From Lampris incognitus (Eukaryota > Chordata > Actinopteri > Lampriformes > Lampridae): DNA of 64,000 nt. The DNA is taken from contig NC_079213.1 of assembly GCF_029633865.1 (NCBI RefSeq), forward strand, positions 100,651,193-100,715,192, given 5' to 3'. Numbering within the stretch: position 1 is the stretch's first letter; every line of letters starts with the position of its first letter. The position numbers were made by a program, and so were the translations under genes. Below are positions 36,901 to 50,161 of the stretch, one piece after another. The notes beneath the pieces were generated by a model. The model did not search any database, had not been told where the DNA came from, and saw only the letters and a list, made by a program, of their open reading frames with translations.

Positions 36901-38996
36901 AGAGAAGATAAAAGTAACAGGGGTGGGGGGAAGTTCAATGTCCTTGACCATCAATCAGCAACCTGCAGTCATCCCCTCACATGGTTCCTCCAGAGGACCT
37001 CCCATGAGGCACTCCTAAGCCCCAACTCATCTTGAACACACACTGCTGAATGTCCACCCAAACCCTCCACATACGCATGGGCTGATCGGAGTGTAAATAC
37101 AAGACAGTGACATTTAAAATGAGGCTTCTGTGCCTTCAGAAGGACATGGTATGATCCAACAGCTTCAGTAATAAGCCAAACACTCTTCAGCCCACCATTG
37201 ATGAAAACACACCAAACTCCCATCTCACATCCTCTCTACTCTGAGCACTCAGCCATTTTGGTCACAACAACCATCAACTTGTTCATCCAGTAAAGCAAAG
37301 GACGGCGGCTCACAGGTCCGTCGTGTTCAGAGCTCATCGGCCTTCACGTCCTGTTCTGATAATGACATGCTGCAGGTCCACAGAGCACTTGTTTGCATGG
37401 CCCTCATAGCTTATTAGCCCCTCCAACCGTTTACATTAGCCCCGCTAATGAAAAGCCTCCATTAATAAGATGGCCTTCAGAGATCGTTTACCCTACACCG
37501 CCCCTAGCACCCTGCGGATCCAACTTCACCTCCCTCCATCCTTCCCCCACCCACATCTCTCTCTCTCGCTCTCTCTCTTTTGCTCTCTCTCCACCACCAC
37601 CCCCCTCGCCATCTACCTGTGGGTTATCAACAACCAGCAGAATGGCTTTCAGGGAAGGACACTAATTAATTGTCTCAGCATCGATATCCAGGAGAGAGAG
37701 AGAGAGACTGCGAGCGAGAGAGAGAGAGAGAGTGAGAGAGACATACAGCACATCTTGCTGTGAGCTACATCTTCATTTCACATAACCTGAAAACTAAAGA
37801 ACTCAAACAGAATTAATATGCTGTTAAACCAATGACTTGAATATTGTCTCATTTTACACTGCCCCTATATTCCCTTCCTTCTATAATTCTGTATACATAT
37901 TTCATCATTTCCGTATGAATTTCGTTTACGTCTATTTATTTCTTCCTGTTAGTTTATTAATGTTTCATGTCATTGTTATTTTGGCAGAATTGTACACTGA
38001 CATTCATGCCAATAAAGCCCTGCTGAATGGAACTGGGTTGAACGGAATGAGCGATAGAGAGGAAGAGAGGTACGGGTAAAACAGGGACACAGAGGAACCA
38101 TGAAAGAGCTTGAGCGAGAGAGGTAGAGCGAGATGATGAGAGAAGGGAGAGAAAGTGGGGAAAAGAGAGCGAGATTGAGAGAGAGAGGTAGAGAGACGAT
38201 GAGAGAAGGGCGACAAAGTGGAGGAGAGTGCGAGAGCGAGAGAGATGATGAGAGAAGGGAGACAAAGCAGGGGAGGGAGAGAGAGAGAGAGTGAGAGGGA
38301 CGATGAGAGAAGGGAGACAAAGCAGGAGAGAAAGAGAGAGAGGTTAGCGGAGAGGTTCGTGAGAGAGCCTGGGGGTTTGGGTGGAAGGCAGCCTCTGGCC
38401 TTCAGCTTGACTTAATCAGCGTCTCGGCAGGGCATCCGGACAAATGAGAGAATACAGCCCATCAGCCCCTCCCCACACCAGCAGGGCTCCCTTAGCACAG
38501 CCCATCAGCCTCCATTCAGCCACAGTGAACGCTGAACGTCTAATGTGTGCCGTTGTAGCGGGCAGGAAGGCCGCTCCAGCTCACGGTGTTCTCCCAGAGA
38601 ACCCGAATTCTGAGCGACCCGTACACGAGCTCACTAACCCGACGATCCAAGGACACACTATGCAGGAAACCAATGAGCTTGCAAATGAGGTACTTTATAT
38701 GCACTCAGGGTGGATACATCTGCATTTTAAAACTGTTTTCTAAACTTTCCCTAGCAGTGTTTTTTTTTTGAGTTTTTCTTCTAAATTTAGAGGATAACTC
38801 CACGTCGACCTGCTCCAGGAGTACACAAAACAAAGCAGTGCAGTATGGATTGATAGTTAAAACAAAAAGGTTTTAATCAGGGCATTTCCAAACGCATAAT
38901 TACCATCTGACTTTGACCGCTCCTGCTGAATCTGTTAAACTTTACCGGCTTAATGAGATGCGAGGGGATGCCAACAAATGGCAACAGCATTTAACT
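36901..38996. other. Noncoding with GA-rich block
   Basis: 37555-37595 is CT-rich, and 37690-37740 and 38055-38345 are GA-rich degenerate repeats. The rest is unique. No exon recognised. Confidence 0.4.
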
Positions 38997-39626
38997 CAGT
39001 GGCGGCTGGTGCTAAAACATTTTTTTTGGGGGGGGGCGCAATTTACCTTGGCACAGCACACCTGACAGCTGCTTTAATGTCCACACAGTCACAGAGTTAT
39101 TAAGAAGGACAATGCAGCCTATAGATTTTATCAGAGTTCGTAGATGGTGGATGATTGACAGTCGAGACGAGGCATCGTGGTGGGTGTGAACATGATTGAC
39201 AGCCACGAGAATTTTCCAATCACATTAACTCAAAAAACATTAACACAATACCAATTTGCTGCCAATTAAAGTGGGAGTGTCTGGGGCGCACAGAACTGCG
39301 CCCCATGGAAACTCTGAAGAAACCAGTTAGACAGCAGCCTCAGGTCACCTGCTCGCCTCAAGTCTGAGGGCTTACATAAGGTATCGTTTGGCCGGCGCCC
39401 CTCACCCAGGAAGTATATGTATTCAGACAGAAATCAACCAAACACCATTTGGAACCAATATTTAATGGCTGCTGACAGGCGCTCACAGACTGAAAAACAC
39501 TATTATTATTTCATAATCATTTGCATTATACAACTAAATTATATTTAACATGTTTAAGTAGATTTTAATTTCTTGATATTTGAAGGGGGCGGCGCCCCAG
39601 TGCCCTGTACTGGCCAGCTGCCACTA
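38997..39626. mobile_element. hAT-type non-autonomous element
   Basis: The left end CAGTGGCGGCTGG and the inverted right end (complement TAGTGGCAGCTGG) form terminal repeats of hAT style. The flanking octamers ATTTAACT and GTTTAGAT are alike but not identical, consistent with an old 8-bp duplication. The interior is noncoding, with GGGGCGC motifs near both ends. Confidence 0.65.
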
Positions 39627-40902
39627 GTTTAGATGGAACAAGTTCTCACACAGCCAGTTTCTCTCTCTCGCCTCATCCCTCTCTCTCTTGCCCCCTGTCT
39701 CTCTCTAATAATCCCTCTTTCTCCCCAATTGGCTCCCTCACTTTTTAATGCTTATCGGAGCTGTATTTGTGAGCAGGTCCTGCTCTGGAGTCCAAGGATT
39801 CTGCTGAGTCAGGCAGCACTTAGTTATTGCACCCGTGTAGTGACAGCAGCCGTCCGGCCTGTTATGAGGAATCTCTCCCGGGGAAACCAGCGCTCCTCTC
39901 GCATCTCCATGAGCCGATCTGTCAACACAGCCCGGCCGCGTCACTCCCGCCAGGAGGTGAGAGTAACCCTCTCTTCTGACCTCGCCATCCTGCCCCAAAC
40001 CCCTCTGCCTTACCTCGCCTCTGAAAAATAGCAATTCCCCACTGTTATGTATGTCCGATTATGATAAGGCAACTCCCCCTTTATCCCTTTCCATTATGGT
40101 GCCGATAACAGAGCTGGGCTGAATGTAGAGGGTTAAGTGCATTTTCCTCTCGATGGATACGAGATAACTTTATCACTGCAGCCTGCCCGGTTATCTCGGC
40201 TCACCTGGGGCTAGTCCGACCTGACTGGAATATGATTCCCCATGTGCCATGTAGCCCGCGCGCAGGGCCACAAGGTGCAGCCAGGGCTTGGCTTGGATGG
40301 GCGTTTACGGAGAGATCCATATTTTTTGTTCATATTTGCCTACACCCCGCTGTTAAATGATTTCTCCTCTGATCAATTCTGCGGTTTACAGAATTTGTCG
40401 GACCAGAAAGAACAGAATCAATCGCCTAGCGATTAGCACATGCAGTGGATTATTACGAGCTGAGGCACTTTGCATAAGCCTTGGTGCTGCATGGAGGAGT
40501 CACGACTCAGTGGCAGCACACGCCATATGTTTACATTAATTATTGTTGCCTGAGAGAGGTGTGAGCCCATAGGCTGTGTGGATGTCACACATGAAATATT
40601 CCTTTATTACAGCGAGACAAAACCCCAGGCCCTGCAGGCATCCCGGTTTCTGCTCTCCACCCTGTTGGCTTGATGGCCGTAGAGGGGTGCATAGAAAAGC
40701 TATGGTGTCCTTAGCTAAGAGCCGATCATTCGAGAGAGTTTTTATAGCAGCCCCCCAAGGTACTGGGGACATTCCCTCTCTGTAAACAGGGAATACTAAA
40801 CAATCTGTTTGGTCTTAGTTTCTGAGCACCTTCCTTTGCTAATTTACTAACCGAGGGAACTACAAAAATGCGTAACATTTCAAAGTCCAAATCATGAATC
40901 AT
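39627..40902. other. Unique noncoding DNA, possible conserved segments
   Basis: 40030-40560 is repeat-free with balanced composition inside an otherwise repeat-rich region. No coding signal seen. Confidence 0.3.
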
Positions 40903-42365
40903 GAATCAGGAACATTTGTTTGTCATTTCATTCCATGCACCTACGCACATGAAATGAAATGAAATACTGTTTCCCCCTGCCCACAGCAGTGCAACACAAA
41001 GACAAAAACATATCAAAACTACAAGAACACCTATAATCCAAACGACAAAAAAACTACAAAAACACATACTATATCCAACAAATTAAAAAAATACATATCA
41101 CTGTCCAAGAGAGCAAACACCAGGATGACTGTCGGATTGCCAGTCTGCATGGGCTAGCAGTTAGCCTAGCCTGCCTCGCTTCCGCATCCTGTCAGACCAC
41201 CCTCGGCGTTTCCTCCTTGGGCACAGCTCCAAGAAGGGCCTTGGTCCCTCGGCCCACTGGACGCCGCAGTCCAGGTTCCCCCAGCCGATCCAACACCAGC
41301 TCTCCCAGCCAGACACCTTTGACACACCTCCCCACACACCACACAATGACACCAAAAACGCAGTCAACACTAGGCGAGGCTGCCGCCAGACCGCCCTCGG
41401 TGTTATCGGTACTGTCGGTCTGCATAGGCTAGCAGTTAGCTTATGCCCCTTTTCCACTGCATGGTACCAGCTAGACTTAACTCAACTCTACTCGCATTTT
41501 TTTTTGTTTTCCATTGGGCAAAAGTTAGGGATAGTACCTGGTACCAGGTACTATTTTTGGTACCACCTCTGTCAAGGTTCCAAGTGAGCTGAGCCAATAC
41601 TAAAATAAATAAATATAAATATATTTATTTAAATATAAATAAAAACTTCTATAAATTAAATATTTAAATTCAAATAAAATATAAACAAAAATATAAATAC
41701 AATTTATTTATATTTATTTAAATACAAATAAAATCTGACCACTGATTGGTCAGAGAGAAATTGAACAGCTCTGTTTATAACCAGGAAATGCCAAGGCCAG
41801 TCTTTCAAAACTTGTATTATAGTTGATAATCTATCTATGTAAAAATTTATTTGTTGTCAGTGAATCTCTTAGTTACACTAATATTGTAGCACACATTTAG
41901 AGTTGGTCTTGTTGATTTTTTTGAAAATGAAACACTCGTGTGGGACGCTAGTAGACAAGGGAGGAAAAACTACTCAACACGCCCGCATGTGACCAGCGGG
42001 GCTTCGCTGTGAGGGCATACTATCTGCAGTGGAAAACGAAATCCCAAAAAGTAAAGCGAGTAGTCAAATAGAGTAGAGTCGAGCTGAGCCAGTCCCGTGC
42101 AGTGGAAAAGGGGCATTAGCCTGTCTCACTTCCACATCCTGTCAGACCGCCCTTGGTGTTACCTCTTTGGGCACAGCTCCAGGCAGGGCCGTGGCCCCTG
42201 GGCCCACAGGATGCAGCAGACCAAGCTCTCCCAGCCGATGCAGCACCAGCTCTCCCAGCCATCAAATGAAAACACAAACCTAGACGCAGACGTGGACAAA
42301 GACACTGCATGGACGGTACCGAGTGAGGCTGCTGTAAATGTGAATTCTTTGCAAAAGAATTGCAA
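40903..42365. repeat. Composite repeat C, copy 1 (interrupted)
   Basis: Starts GAATCAGGAACA, passes a hairpin motif (CATGAAATGAAATG), AGTGCAACACAAAGACAAAA, and then two tandem units of about 300 bp sharing GGGCTAGCAGTTAGC, GCATCCTGTCAGACC and CAGCTCTCCCAGCC. The second copy is at 44131-45310. Apparent open frames are not conserved between the copies, so I treat it as noncoding. Confidence 0.8.
41444..42115. mobile_element. PIF/Harbinger-like element with TTA duplication
   Basis: The left end TGCCCCTTTTCCACTGCATG and the complement of the right end TGCCCCTTTTCCACTGCACG are near-perfect inverted repeats. TTA flanks both sides (41441-41443 and 42116-42118). The uninterrupted target (GCAGTTAGCTTAGCCTG) is seen in the second copy of repeat C near 44393. 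The interior is AT-rich and noncoding. Confidence 0.88.
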
Positions 42366-44130
42366 AGGAACATTTACACCCTTCTTAAACATCTTGACAC
42401 TATGCTTGCTGCTGTTACTGCTGTGGAGAGCAGAAAGAAGATGAAAAGGAAAAAAAACCCCAAAAAACTTAATGCTGACGCGACCCTCTTGACACTTGTG
42501 GCTCTGGGAGACTGCAGCCTGGAATGAGAATGAATCCCCATTATACTGAAACTAGAATACTAATTATGGAGCTGTTAATTAATTGTTAAATAGTGCCCGT
42601 CTGTAGCCCTGGAGATGCGCTGCACTAATAAGGCTCTAAACTAAGTCGCTAATGTCAGAACCAATAGATCGGGGCAGTATATTTAGTGTTAAAGGGGTAT
42701 TTGGACATACTGAACTGCACGCTTTCAGAACAAAGGGACAACAACCGTTGAATGGTAATAGATCTTTGGGTTGCTCATGAGAAATACAAAACAGCAGACG
42801 ATGAGTGTCTACAGCAGGCAAGGCAGACAAAATCAATTTTCAGAGAAATGTCTACAAAGGGGGGGGGGCACTGACTGTTATCTACCCCCCCCCCCATCCC
42901 CTCCGCAAGTAGACCTTAGCCTTTCTTCTGTGGGCTTATCCACTCTGGCATGCCCACACTATCAGCCCGGCACTTCCACCGCTGCATAAATACCACAGCC
43001 GTCCGCCATGACACATGCACTTTCCCTGCGATGTGGGATCGTCTGTCTGGTCGCTCTGTCCCCCTCGCTGGCGAGTACTCCACCCTAAACCTTTGTATTT
43101 CCAGTGTTTCTTTTTTTCCTCCCGACAAGAGGTCAAACTTTATTGATTGGGGGTTTCTGAGGGAAATACGTCTGTGTTTACTGACAGAGTGGACAGGTAG
43201 ACTGACCCTCAGTTCGACCCGGCCGGGTACACGAAACCAGCAAATATCGACGGTCCTGCTAATACTCACATGGCCATCGCTGACGGAGGAGCTGATCGGA
43301 AGCATCCTTCATATGCATATCCATCAGAGTTCTGCTGACTCACCCGTCACTGTGTCCACGGTGGATGTGAGCACGGGAAGTCATTTAATTATGGTATATT
43401 CATACTGTTAGAAGCAACTACGTCTGGGGGGCCATGCAGGAACACAAACTAGCCTGACCAAAGGGCCTTATGCCAATCTACCAGAGAGGGTAATTATCAA
43501 AGTGCTGCCAGCAATCTGAAAAAAAAAGTCTATTTAAGGATTAATAACCTCCAGAATCCAATTACTGACTTCCCCTATCGATGTTAATTTCTCTGGTGGA
43601 ATGTGCAAGGCAAAAGAAAAAGAGACAAAACCCACAATAAACCCACTGGGATGACTTGCATTGCTGGGTGCTGTTTCCAATCAAAGATGTTATCCGAACA
43701 ATACAAGGCGAGCCCCCCCCCCCAAAAAAAATAAAATAAAAACATGATTGCCTACTAAACCCACAGAGAGCATTAGACGACATGTTATGTCAGGTAACAA
43801 ACGACTATCGATTTCAACACACGCTGTCTCAGTATGATTCATCACAACTGTCGTGTTTCGGGCCAACAGTGTTTAGCTACTTGTACGCTGTAATTAAGTG
43901 ATTTTTCACTTTGAAAACTGAATTAGTCAACCTACAGCCAAGCGGACGCCAAAACTCTTCACTTCTAGTGTTACTTCAGTTTTTGTTTGCGTTATTGTCT
44001 CACCACAAATACACTTAATGGTGGTATTTTATTCAAAAACATACTTGAATCGAAAGTTAAATCCCTTACCACTAGAGTCTTTTGCAGGAGTATCTTCAAT
44101 GTTTCAATTCAAGGGGCAAATATATCAGGA
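42366..44130. other. Noncoding DNA, nothing recognised
   Basis: Unique-looking sequence with G and C homopolymers (42860, 42890, 43713). Short frames without domains. Confidence 0.4.
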
Positions 44131-45310
44131 ATCAGGAACACTTTGTCATTTCATTTCATGTACGGAAGTACATGAAATGAAATGAAATATCGTTTCCCCC
44201 ATCCCACAGCAGTGCAACACAAAGACAAAAACACATATCCAAAAATTACAAGAACTTAAAAACACACATACTAACTAACAAATATATCTAAACTAACACA
44301 TATATCTAAACTAAACAGGAAAAAAAAATCACTGCCCAAGGAAACGAACGCCAGCCAGGATGACTGTCGGAACTGCCGGTGCGCATGGGCTAGCAGTTAG
44401 CTTAGCCTGCCCTGCTTCCGCATCCTGTCAGACCGCCCTCGCTGTTACCACCTTGGGCGCAGCTCCAGGCAGAGGCCGTGGTCCTTGGGCCACAGGACAC
44501 AGCAGACCAGGCTCCCCCTGCCAATCCAATGCCAGCTCTCCCAGCCAGACACCCTTGACACACTTCACCACACTCCACACGACAAGACCAAAAACACAGT
44601 CAACGCTAGGTGAGGCCGCCGCCAGACCGCCCTCGGTGTTATTGAAACTACCGGTCTGCATGGGCTAGCAGTTAGCTTAGCCTGCCCTGCTTCTGCGTCC
44701 TGTCAGACTGCCCTCAGTGTTAAGGCCCTGACACACTAGGCTAACTCAGGCCGTCGGTGAGCATCTGTGACACTAGTTTTTGCGGTGTGTCCCACACCGT
44801 CGGCACAAGTCGGACCCCTATAGGCAGCTTTTCGGCCGATTCAGCATCTTGAATCGGCGGAGCCCGTCAGTGAGAGAGATCACTATGATTGGCTGTTCAG
44901 CTTAGCGAATCAGTGCTAAGCTAGTGAATCAGGGCCGTCGGCTGTAGTCTTTGCGGGATGTTCAAGTGCTACTTTTTGGCCCAGTCGGCAGGCGACATGA
45001 GGCGACGCAACATTCAGCCTTTGTTGCCACTAGTTGGTTTGGTGTGTCTGGGCCCTTACCTCCTCGGTTGCAGCTCCAGGCAGGGCCATGGTCCCTGGGC
45101 CCACAGAATGCAGCAGACCAAGCTCTCCCAGCCGTTCCAGCGCCAGCTCTCCCAGCCATCAAACGAAGACACAAACTTAAATGCAGACGTGGACAAAGAC
45201 ACTGCATGCACAGTACTGGGTGAGGCCGCCACAAACGTGAATTCGCGCCGCCATCTTCCCACATTGGTACTGGGTGAGGCTGCTGCAAATGTGAATTCGC
45301 ACAGCCATCA
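44131..45310. repeat. Composite repeat C, copy 2 (interrupted)
   Basis: Same order of landmarks as copy 1, with a perfect hairpin CATTTCATTTCATGTAC at 44147-44184 (loop GGAA). Same orientation, about 3.2 kb from copy 1. Confidence 0.8.
44723..45055. mobile_element. TTA-flanked MITE (PIF/Harbinger-like)
   Basis: The left end AGGCCCTGACACACTAGGCT and the complement of the right end GGGCCCAGACACACCAAACC are inverted repeats. TTA lies at 44720-44722 and 45056-45058. The 333-bp interior has no ORF. It is a different family from the one at 41444. Confidence 0.82.
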
Positions 45311-45548
45311 GAAATATAGGATGAATATATTCTTTCTTGGGGAAAATCAACCTGTTTTTGGTGTGAGCTGGGCAGACAGCAGACAGTTCCTGTTCACCTC
45401 AAAACCCACATCAGTCACCAAAATACCACCAAACAAAGCAAAGGACACATTATCCAAATCTAATCTGGTGACCAATGTGTACAGGCCAAAGAAGTAAACA
45501 ACCGTGGTGAGAGAGCAGATTTCCTCCCATCATGCCTTTTGCTTGGCA

Positions 45549-45676
45549 TTGTCACCTCACGGCAAAAAGATCCTGGGCTCGATCCCAGTCCTTCCCAGTT
45601 TAGAGCTTGGCATTCATGTGGGTTTCCTCCCACAGGCCGAAGACATGCACGGGCAGATGAACTGGAAGAACATATG

Positions 45677-45711
<35 letters not shown>

Positions 45712-45800
45712 TGTCCTGTGATGAACTGGCATCCTGTCCAAGGTGTGTCCCTGCTGTGTGCCACAAATATCCCGCCCCTCATGACAGTGAACTGGTACAG
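45549..45800 (+). mobile_element. Divergent SINE-B-like repeat
   Basis: GTCACCTCACGGCAAAAAGA, GGTTTCCTCCCACAGGCCGA and TGGCATCCTGTCCAAGG follow SINE-B order, with (GT)n at 45680-45710 and an AATGAATGAA tail. Confidence 0.6.
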
Positions 45801-46564
45801 AGAATAAATGAATGAAGGAAATACAGATCTGTAGCCGAGTGGAGCTTAATCCTAAACACTAACCCTTCCCATGCTGGATAGAACTGAACCAGAACTGGGA
45901 GGCAAAATGGCATAATCCTCTCTTTCCCCATTTAAATCTTCTTAGAATAAGTGGCTTGGATTCCTCAGCCGTGCTAATTAACAATGTCAGTGCTGACATG
46001 CCTCTGGATCCGGCACCATCGATAATCTCTTCTGTGTTCTGGTGACAAAGCAAAGTGGGACATGTTGAAATAATGACTCAGGAAGCCGGAACAGCCTGGG
46101 GGCTATGTTGGAGCACTGGCTCCTGGGATCATTTTGCCACAGGCGACGTGTTCATTGATCCATCTTCATCGTTACTTAGCATGGGGGGGTAATCTTCATC
46201 AAAGGCTTAAGTAACTCATCGCTCCAACGTGGGTCCTCATGGAGATGGAGACTGAGAATAAGGAAAGTATGGGAGTGTGTGTGTGTGAGAGAGACAGAGA
46301 CAGAGACAGACAGACAGACAGACTCCACCACACCCACAATTATACTATTCATTGGTGGACCTTGACCATTAATTGCATACTACTTCAAACACACACACAC
46401 ACACACACACAGCACTAACCACCTCTTACATACATTTGGTAGAGAAGAGGGCTTTGGCTCGTTTCCACAGCATGAAGGAGGTCAACAAGCTTCCACGTCT
46501 AAGACAACCCACCTTATTTAGCAGCCAGGCATCCAAGCCGTTTCCCAGAAAGAGAATGGCATTT
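45801..46564. other. Noncoding DNA
   Basis: Unique sequence with short CA and GACA repeats near 46280-46410. No exon recognised. Confidence 0.4.
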
Positions 46565-46572
46565 CTGAATGT

Positions 46573-49155
46573 CAGGGGCGTGCGCTCATTGTGGCGAGGG
46601 GTGGGGGTGGGGGGCATGATTGGCAGCAATCATGGAAAAAAGGGAAAAAACTTTTCTTTTCTTTTTTTAAGAAAAGATATCATAATTTAAGCACCTTTTA
46701 ACAAATGCCCATAATACATTAAACACATAAATTAATACAACTAAAAATAGGTTAACTCATAAACAAGCAACTGACAGGATTAGTCTAATGTTACATTTTA
46801 AAACTCTATGTTCCATAATGTATCAGTACAGGTTGGCAGGTTTGCAGGCAGCAGTCGTAATATCTTTGATCAGTATCACGCAGAAGGCTTGGAATTCAGT
46901 TAACTACACGCTTTTCTTGTTTTTGTTTTTAAGGTTTAAAGTCATTGCAACTGCCATGGATATACGTAATCCCCCCCCCCAAAAGTTCCACCAAAAACCC
47001 ATCCAGTGGGCAACGTTACCGCAAACCAAAATGTTACAGGTAGCAGCAGTGCCAATGCTAATGAAGGAGCAGAGGAAATGGGAACAAATCTTCCATGGGA
47101 TGCTAGCTACAAGGATCATGGTGATGCTAGCCACCACCAGGTCGATGGTGATGCTAGCTCCCAGGAGAATGGCGATGAGGCGATGGGAACAAATCCCCCA
47201 ACGGATGCTAGCTATGAGGATCAACAGGTCGATGGCGATGAGGCGATGGAAACATCCCAAGAGCATGAAAGCATCGGGGGTGAGTACGTACATGGATTGC
47301 CGTTCTCCAAGAGTAGAGTTGCTTCGTATTGTCAAAAAAGGACCCTGTCAGCCTGTTATCACGTTTCCAAAAACGGCAGATAAACGCTCATTCCAAGCTA
47401 GCTGGTATCAAATTCCAGAAGCTCAACAGTGGCTGGAATACTTGGAAAAATGCGGCTGAATGCTTTGCTTTGCATGCAGGTTATTTGCATGGAGTTTAAC
47501 CGCATTTAATGACGCTGCTTTTATAACGAGAGGTTGTGCTAACTGGAAAATGGGGTTGCCAAAAAAAAAAACATGCAGTAGGGGATCAACATAAAACATC
47601 AATGTCTCAACTCAACTCAGTCATTTCAAACGAGAAGAAAAGCACGTAGACTTAATGTTGAGCCAGGCATTAACTGAACAGCACGAGAGACACAAAACTG
47701 AAAATGCCGTACACTGAGCAAAACAGGTGTACCCTTCGGAGGCCACGATGAACGAGAAACGCCAGAGAATAAGGGAGTTTTTCTGGAGACTCTCACAATC
47801 GCGCACTGCAAGTCATAGATGAACAATTTGGCCCAATAAGGGACACATTAGGCACTATCCAACAAAATGCAACAAAATCAAATGTGTCATCAAAGGCAAA
47901 GGCGTTGATGGTGCAGATGGATTTCGAGTTCATTCTCCTTCTGTTGGTCTTTATTGACATCCTGAATTCGCGTGAGTTTCACCAGTGTGTATGTACAGAA
48001 AGAAACCCTGGATTTTGTGTGTGCTCTCGGTGCGGCTCAGAGCTGTCTAAATGTCATACGAAGCATGAGAACAACCGCGAAGTTTCACGACTATTTTCTG
48101 AAAACAGAGAATGGAGCCACTGAACGCTGAATAGACCCACCACCAACACAGCGTAAAAGACGTCCTCCTAAAACTATGGACGCATTTTACGGTGCCACCA
48201 GTTCACCCCACAGCGTCGATACACTGGAGGATGAATACAGTGTATAACCTCATTTCCCTTCATTGTATGCAGCCATCAGGGAGATTGAGAGGAGACTTGA
48301 TCAGAAAAGCACAGCGATTTTCACAGCCGTGTCTTCTTCACGGGGAAGCGACTTAAAACACCAGAGATTACCGAGGGGAACGAAGCCCTCATCAAACTCA
48401 ACACAGAATTCCAGTGCAAAGTGCCAGAAATGGAATACGAACCGTTGGTGGGGCACTTGGATCGTCTGCCCCCACATGAGCGAGCAGCAGACTGTGCCAG
48501 CTTCCCTGACCTGTTGAAGTTATGCAAAATGCAGGAAATGGATTTAATTTACCCAAACATGTTTGACCTCCTGGTGCTTTTAGCTACCATCCCCATGTCG
48601 GTGGCAACAGCAGAGCGATGTTTCAGTGCGAAGAAACAGGTGCTAAATAGGCTTCGCAGCACTATGACTCAAGAACAGTGGAAGCCGACTTGACCAACGC
48701 ACTCAGTTTGGAGGAATCAGTGGATTGCTTCATTCAACGTCCTCGTCACATAGACTTCTAGACTGGTGAGTGTTACTATTATTTTTTTAAATAGGTCTAC
48801 TGTTTCAGTGTTCGTTTTTATTATTTATTTTCCAAATGTGTATTTATCTGACAAATTAGTGCTTTTTTTGTTTTATACGCAATCTGATCTTATGCATTAT
48901 CATAATACAAAATAGGTCTAACTCATGCAACGTTCCCAACAAATAGCCAGTTCTCTATCTAACCCACCCAGCAGATGGTGTTAGTATACAAATTCTATTA
49001 ATAATGCGATAATATACCAATGTACTACTATGCCTTTCATTTAAAATGTGAGTACTTACTAAACAAAAGTTAAATATGCTGTGGTTTAACATAGTTTGTC
49101 TGCACCCCCCCCCCTCCCATGAGAGGTTTATTTCAAATTCCTGCACACGCCCCTG
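46573..49155 (+). mobile_element. Complete hAT transposon (inactive)
   Basis: 2583 bp bounded by inverted ends CAGGGGCGTGCGC and CAGGGGCGTGTGC (complement of the right end), one mismatch. An exact 8-bp duplication CTGAATGT is at 46565-46572 and 49156-49163. Both features are diagnostic of hAT. The body carries a decayed transposase. Confidence 0.93.
46950..48760 (+). pseudogene. hAT transposase (ZMYM1-like), decayed
   Basis: In order: an acidic repetitive N-terminus (47006-47280, several MGTN-type repeats), a TTF/zinc-finger-like piece with SWYQIPEAQQWLEY (about 47400-47445), a segment with EIERRLDQKSTAIF (48280-48325), and the hAT dimerisation domain with LLVLLATIPMSVATAERCFS (about 48568-48627) and LRSTMTQEQ. 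The dimerisation domain is the most conserved hAT part and fixes the family. Frame changes and stops split the gene into at least four pieces, so no functional enzyme is encoded. The RNase-H-like catalytic core is not clearly visible. Confidence 0.8.
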
Positions 49156-49177
49156 CTGAATGTCATGACCTTCTCTC

Positions 49178-49288
49178 GCGGGGATGCTGGAGCAGCCTAT
49201 TCCAGCAGTCATTGGGCGGCAGGCAGGGAGACACCCTGGACCTGAGAGCAGGATAAGCGGTTAAGATCATGGATGGATGGATGGATGA
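49178..49288. mobile_element. SINE-B fragments joined in opposite orientation
   Basis: GGGATGCTGGAGCAGCCTAT to ACACCCTGGA is minus-oriented SINE-B. It joins directly to CCTGAGAGCAGGATAAGCGG plus a GGAT tail in plus orientation. Confidence 0.7.
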
Positions 49289-49812
49289 CCTTTTCTAAAC
49301 GCCTTTAAAAACCTTCTCAGTCCTTCAGGTGCGACCTGTCAATAGACCTGAGAGGAGGAGTGGTGGAGGGATGGAGGAAGATGAGGCGGTGCATGTACTG
49401 TGCTCCTCGCCATGAGCTGCCCGCCCGAGCTCAGTGCATGCTGGTAAAGACCTCAGCCGTGGAGCCAGATAAGGGCTAAATGGGTAACGAACAAGGTTGG
49501 ATGGATGAAATCGTATGAATAGACATGTGGATGGATGGATGGATGTCAATGGGAGTGTCATCAAAAACTGTCATCTTCTGCAGCAGCTTATTAAGTCAAG
49601 TCAATTATTATTTAAAATATACAAAAAATATATAATACATATGTAAATGTATATATTTATAATATATTAAATATATTTATAATACATAATATATATACAT
49701 ATTATTTTATTATTATTTAAAAGCCAGATGACAGTGGCTGATGTGTGTTTATAATTTGTCTGTTTGTGTGTGCGTGTGCGTGTGTGTGTGTGTGTGTGTA
49801 TGTGTGCCTGTG

Positions 49813-49882
<70 letters not shown>

Positions 49883-50161
49883 TGGGGTGAGTGTGTGTGT
49901 GTGTGTGATGGGGTGAGTGTGTGAAGGCCAGTGGCTCTGCCTCTCCGGGCCTCTCACACATAATTTGTCTGCCAGAGTAAAACAAGATTGTGCGGCTCAG
50001 CCGGTCACACTTCATGAGATGTGGGGATGGAAAACACCGAACCTGACAAAAGACCTGAAGAAGAAGAAGAAGGAAAACAGCAGTTTGATCAAAAGAAACC
50101 AAAGAAGAGACCGGAGAGATGTCAGAGATGTGTCTAAGGTGCTATTTAAAAATAGAAAATA
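49289..50161. other. Noncoding with long (GT)n
   Basis: GT-rich repeats occupy 49760-49925. No gene seen. Confidence 0.5.
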
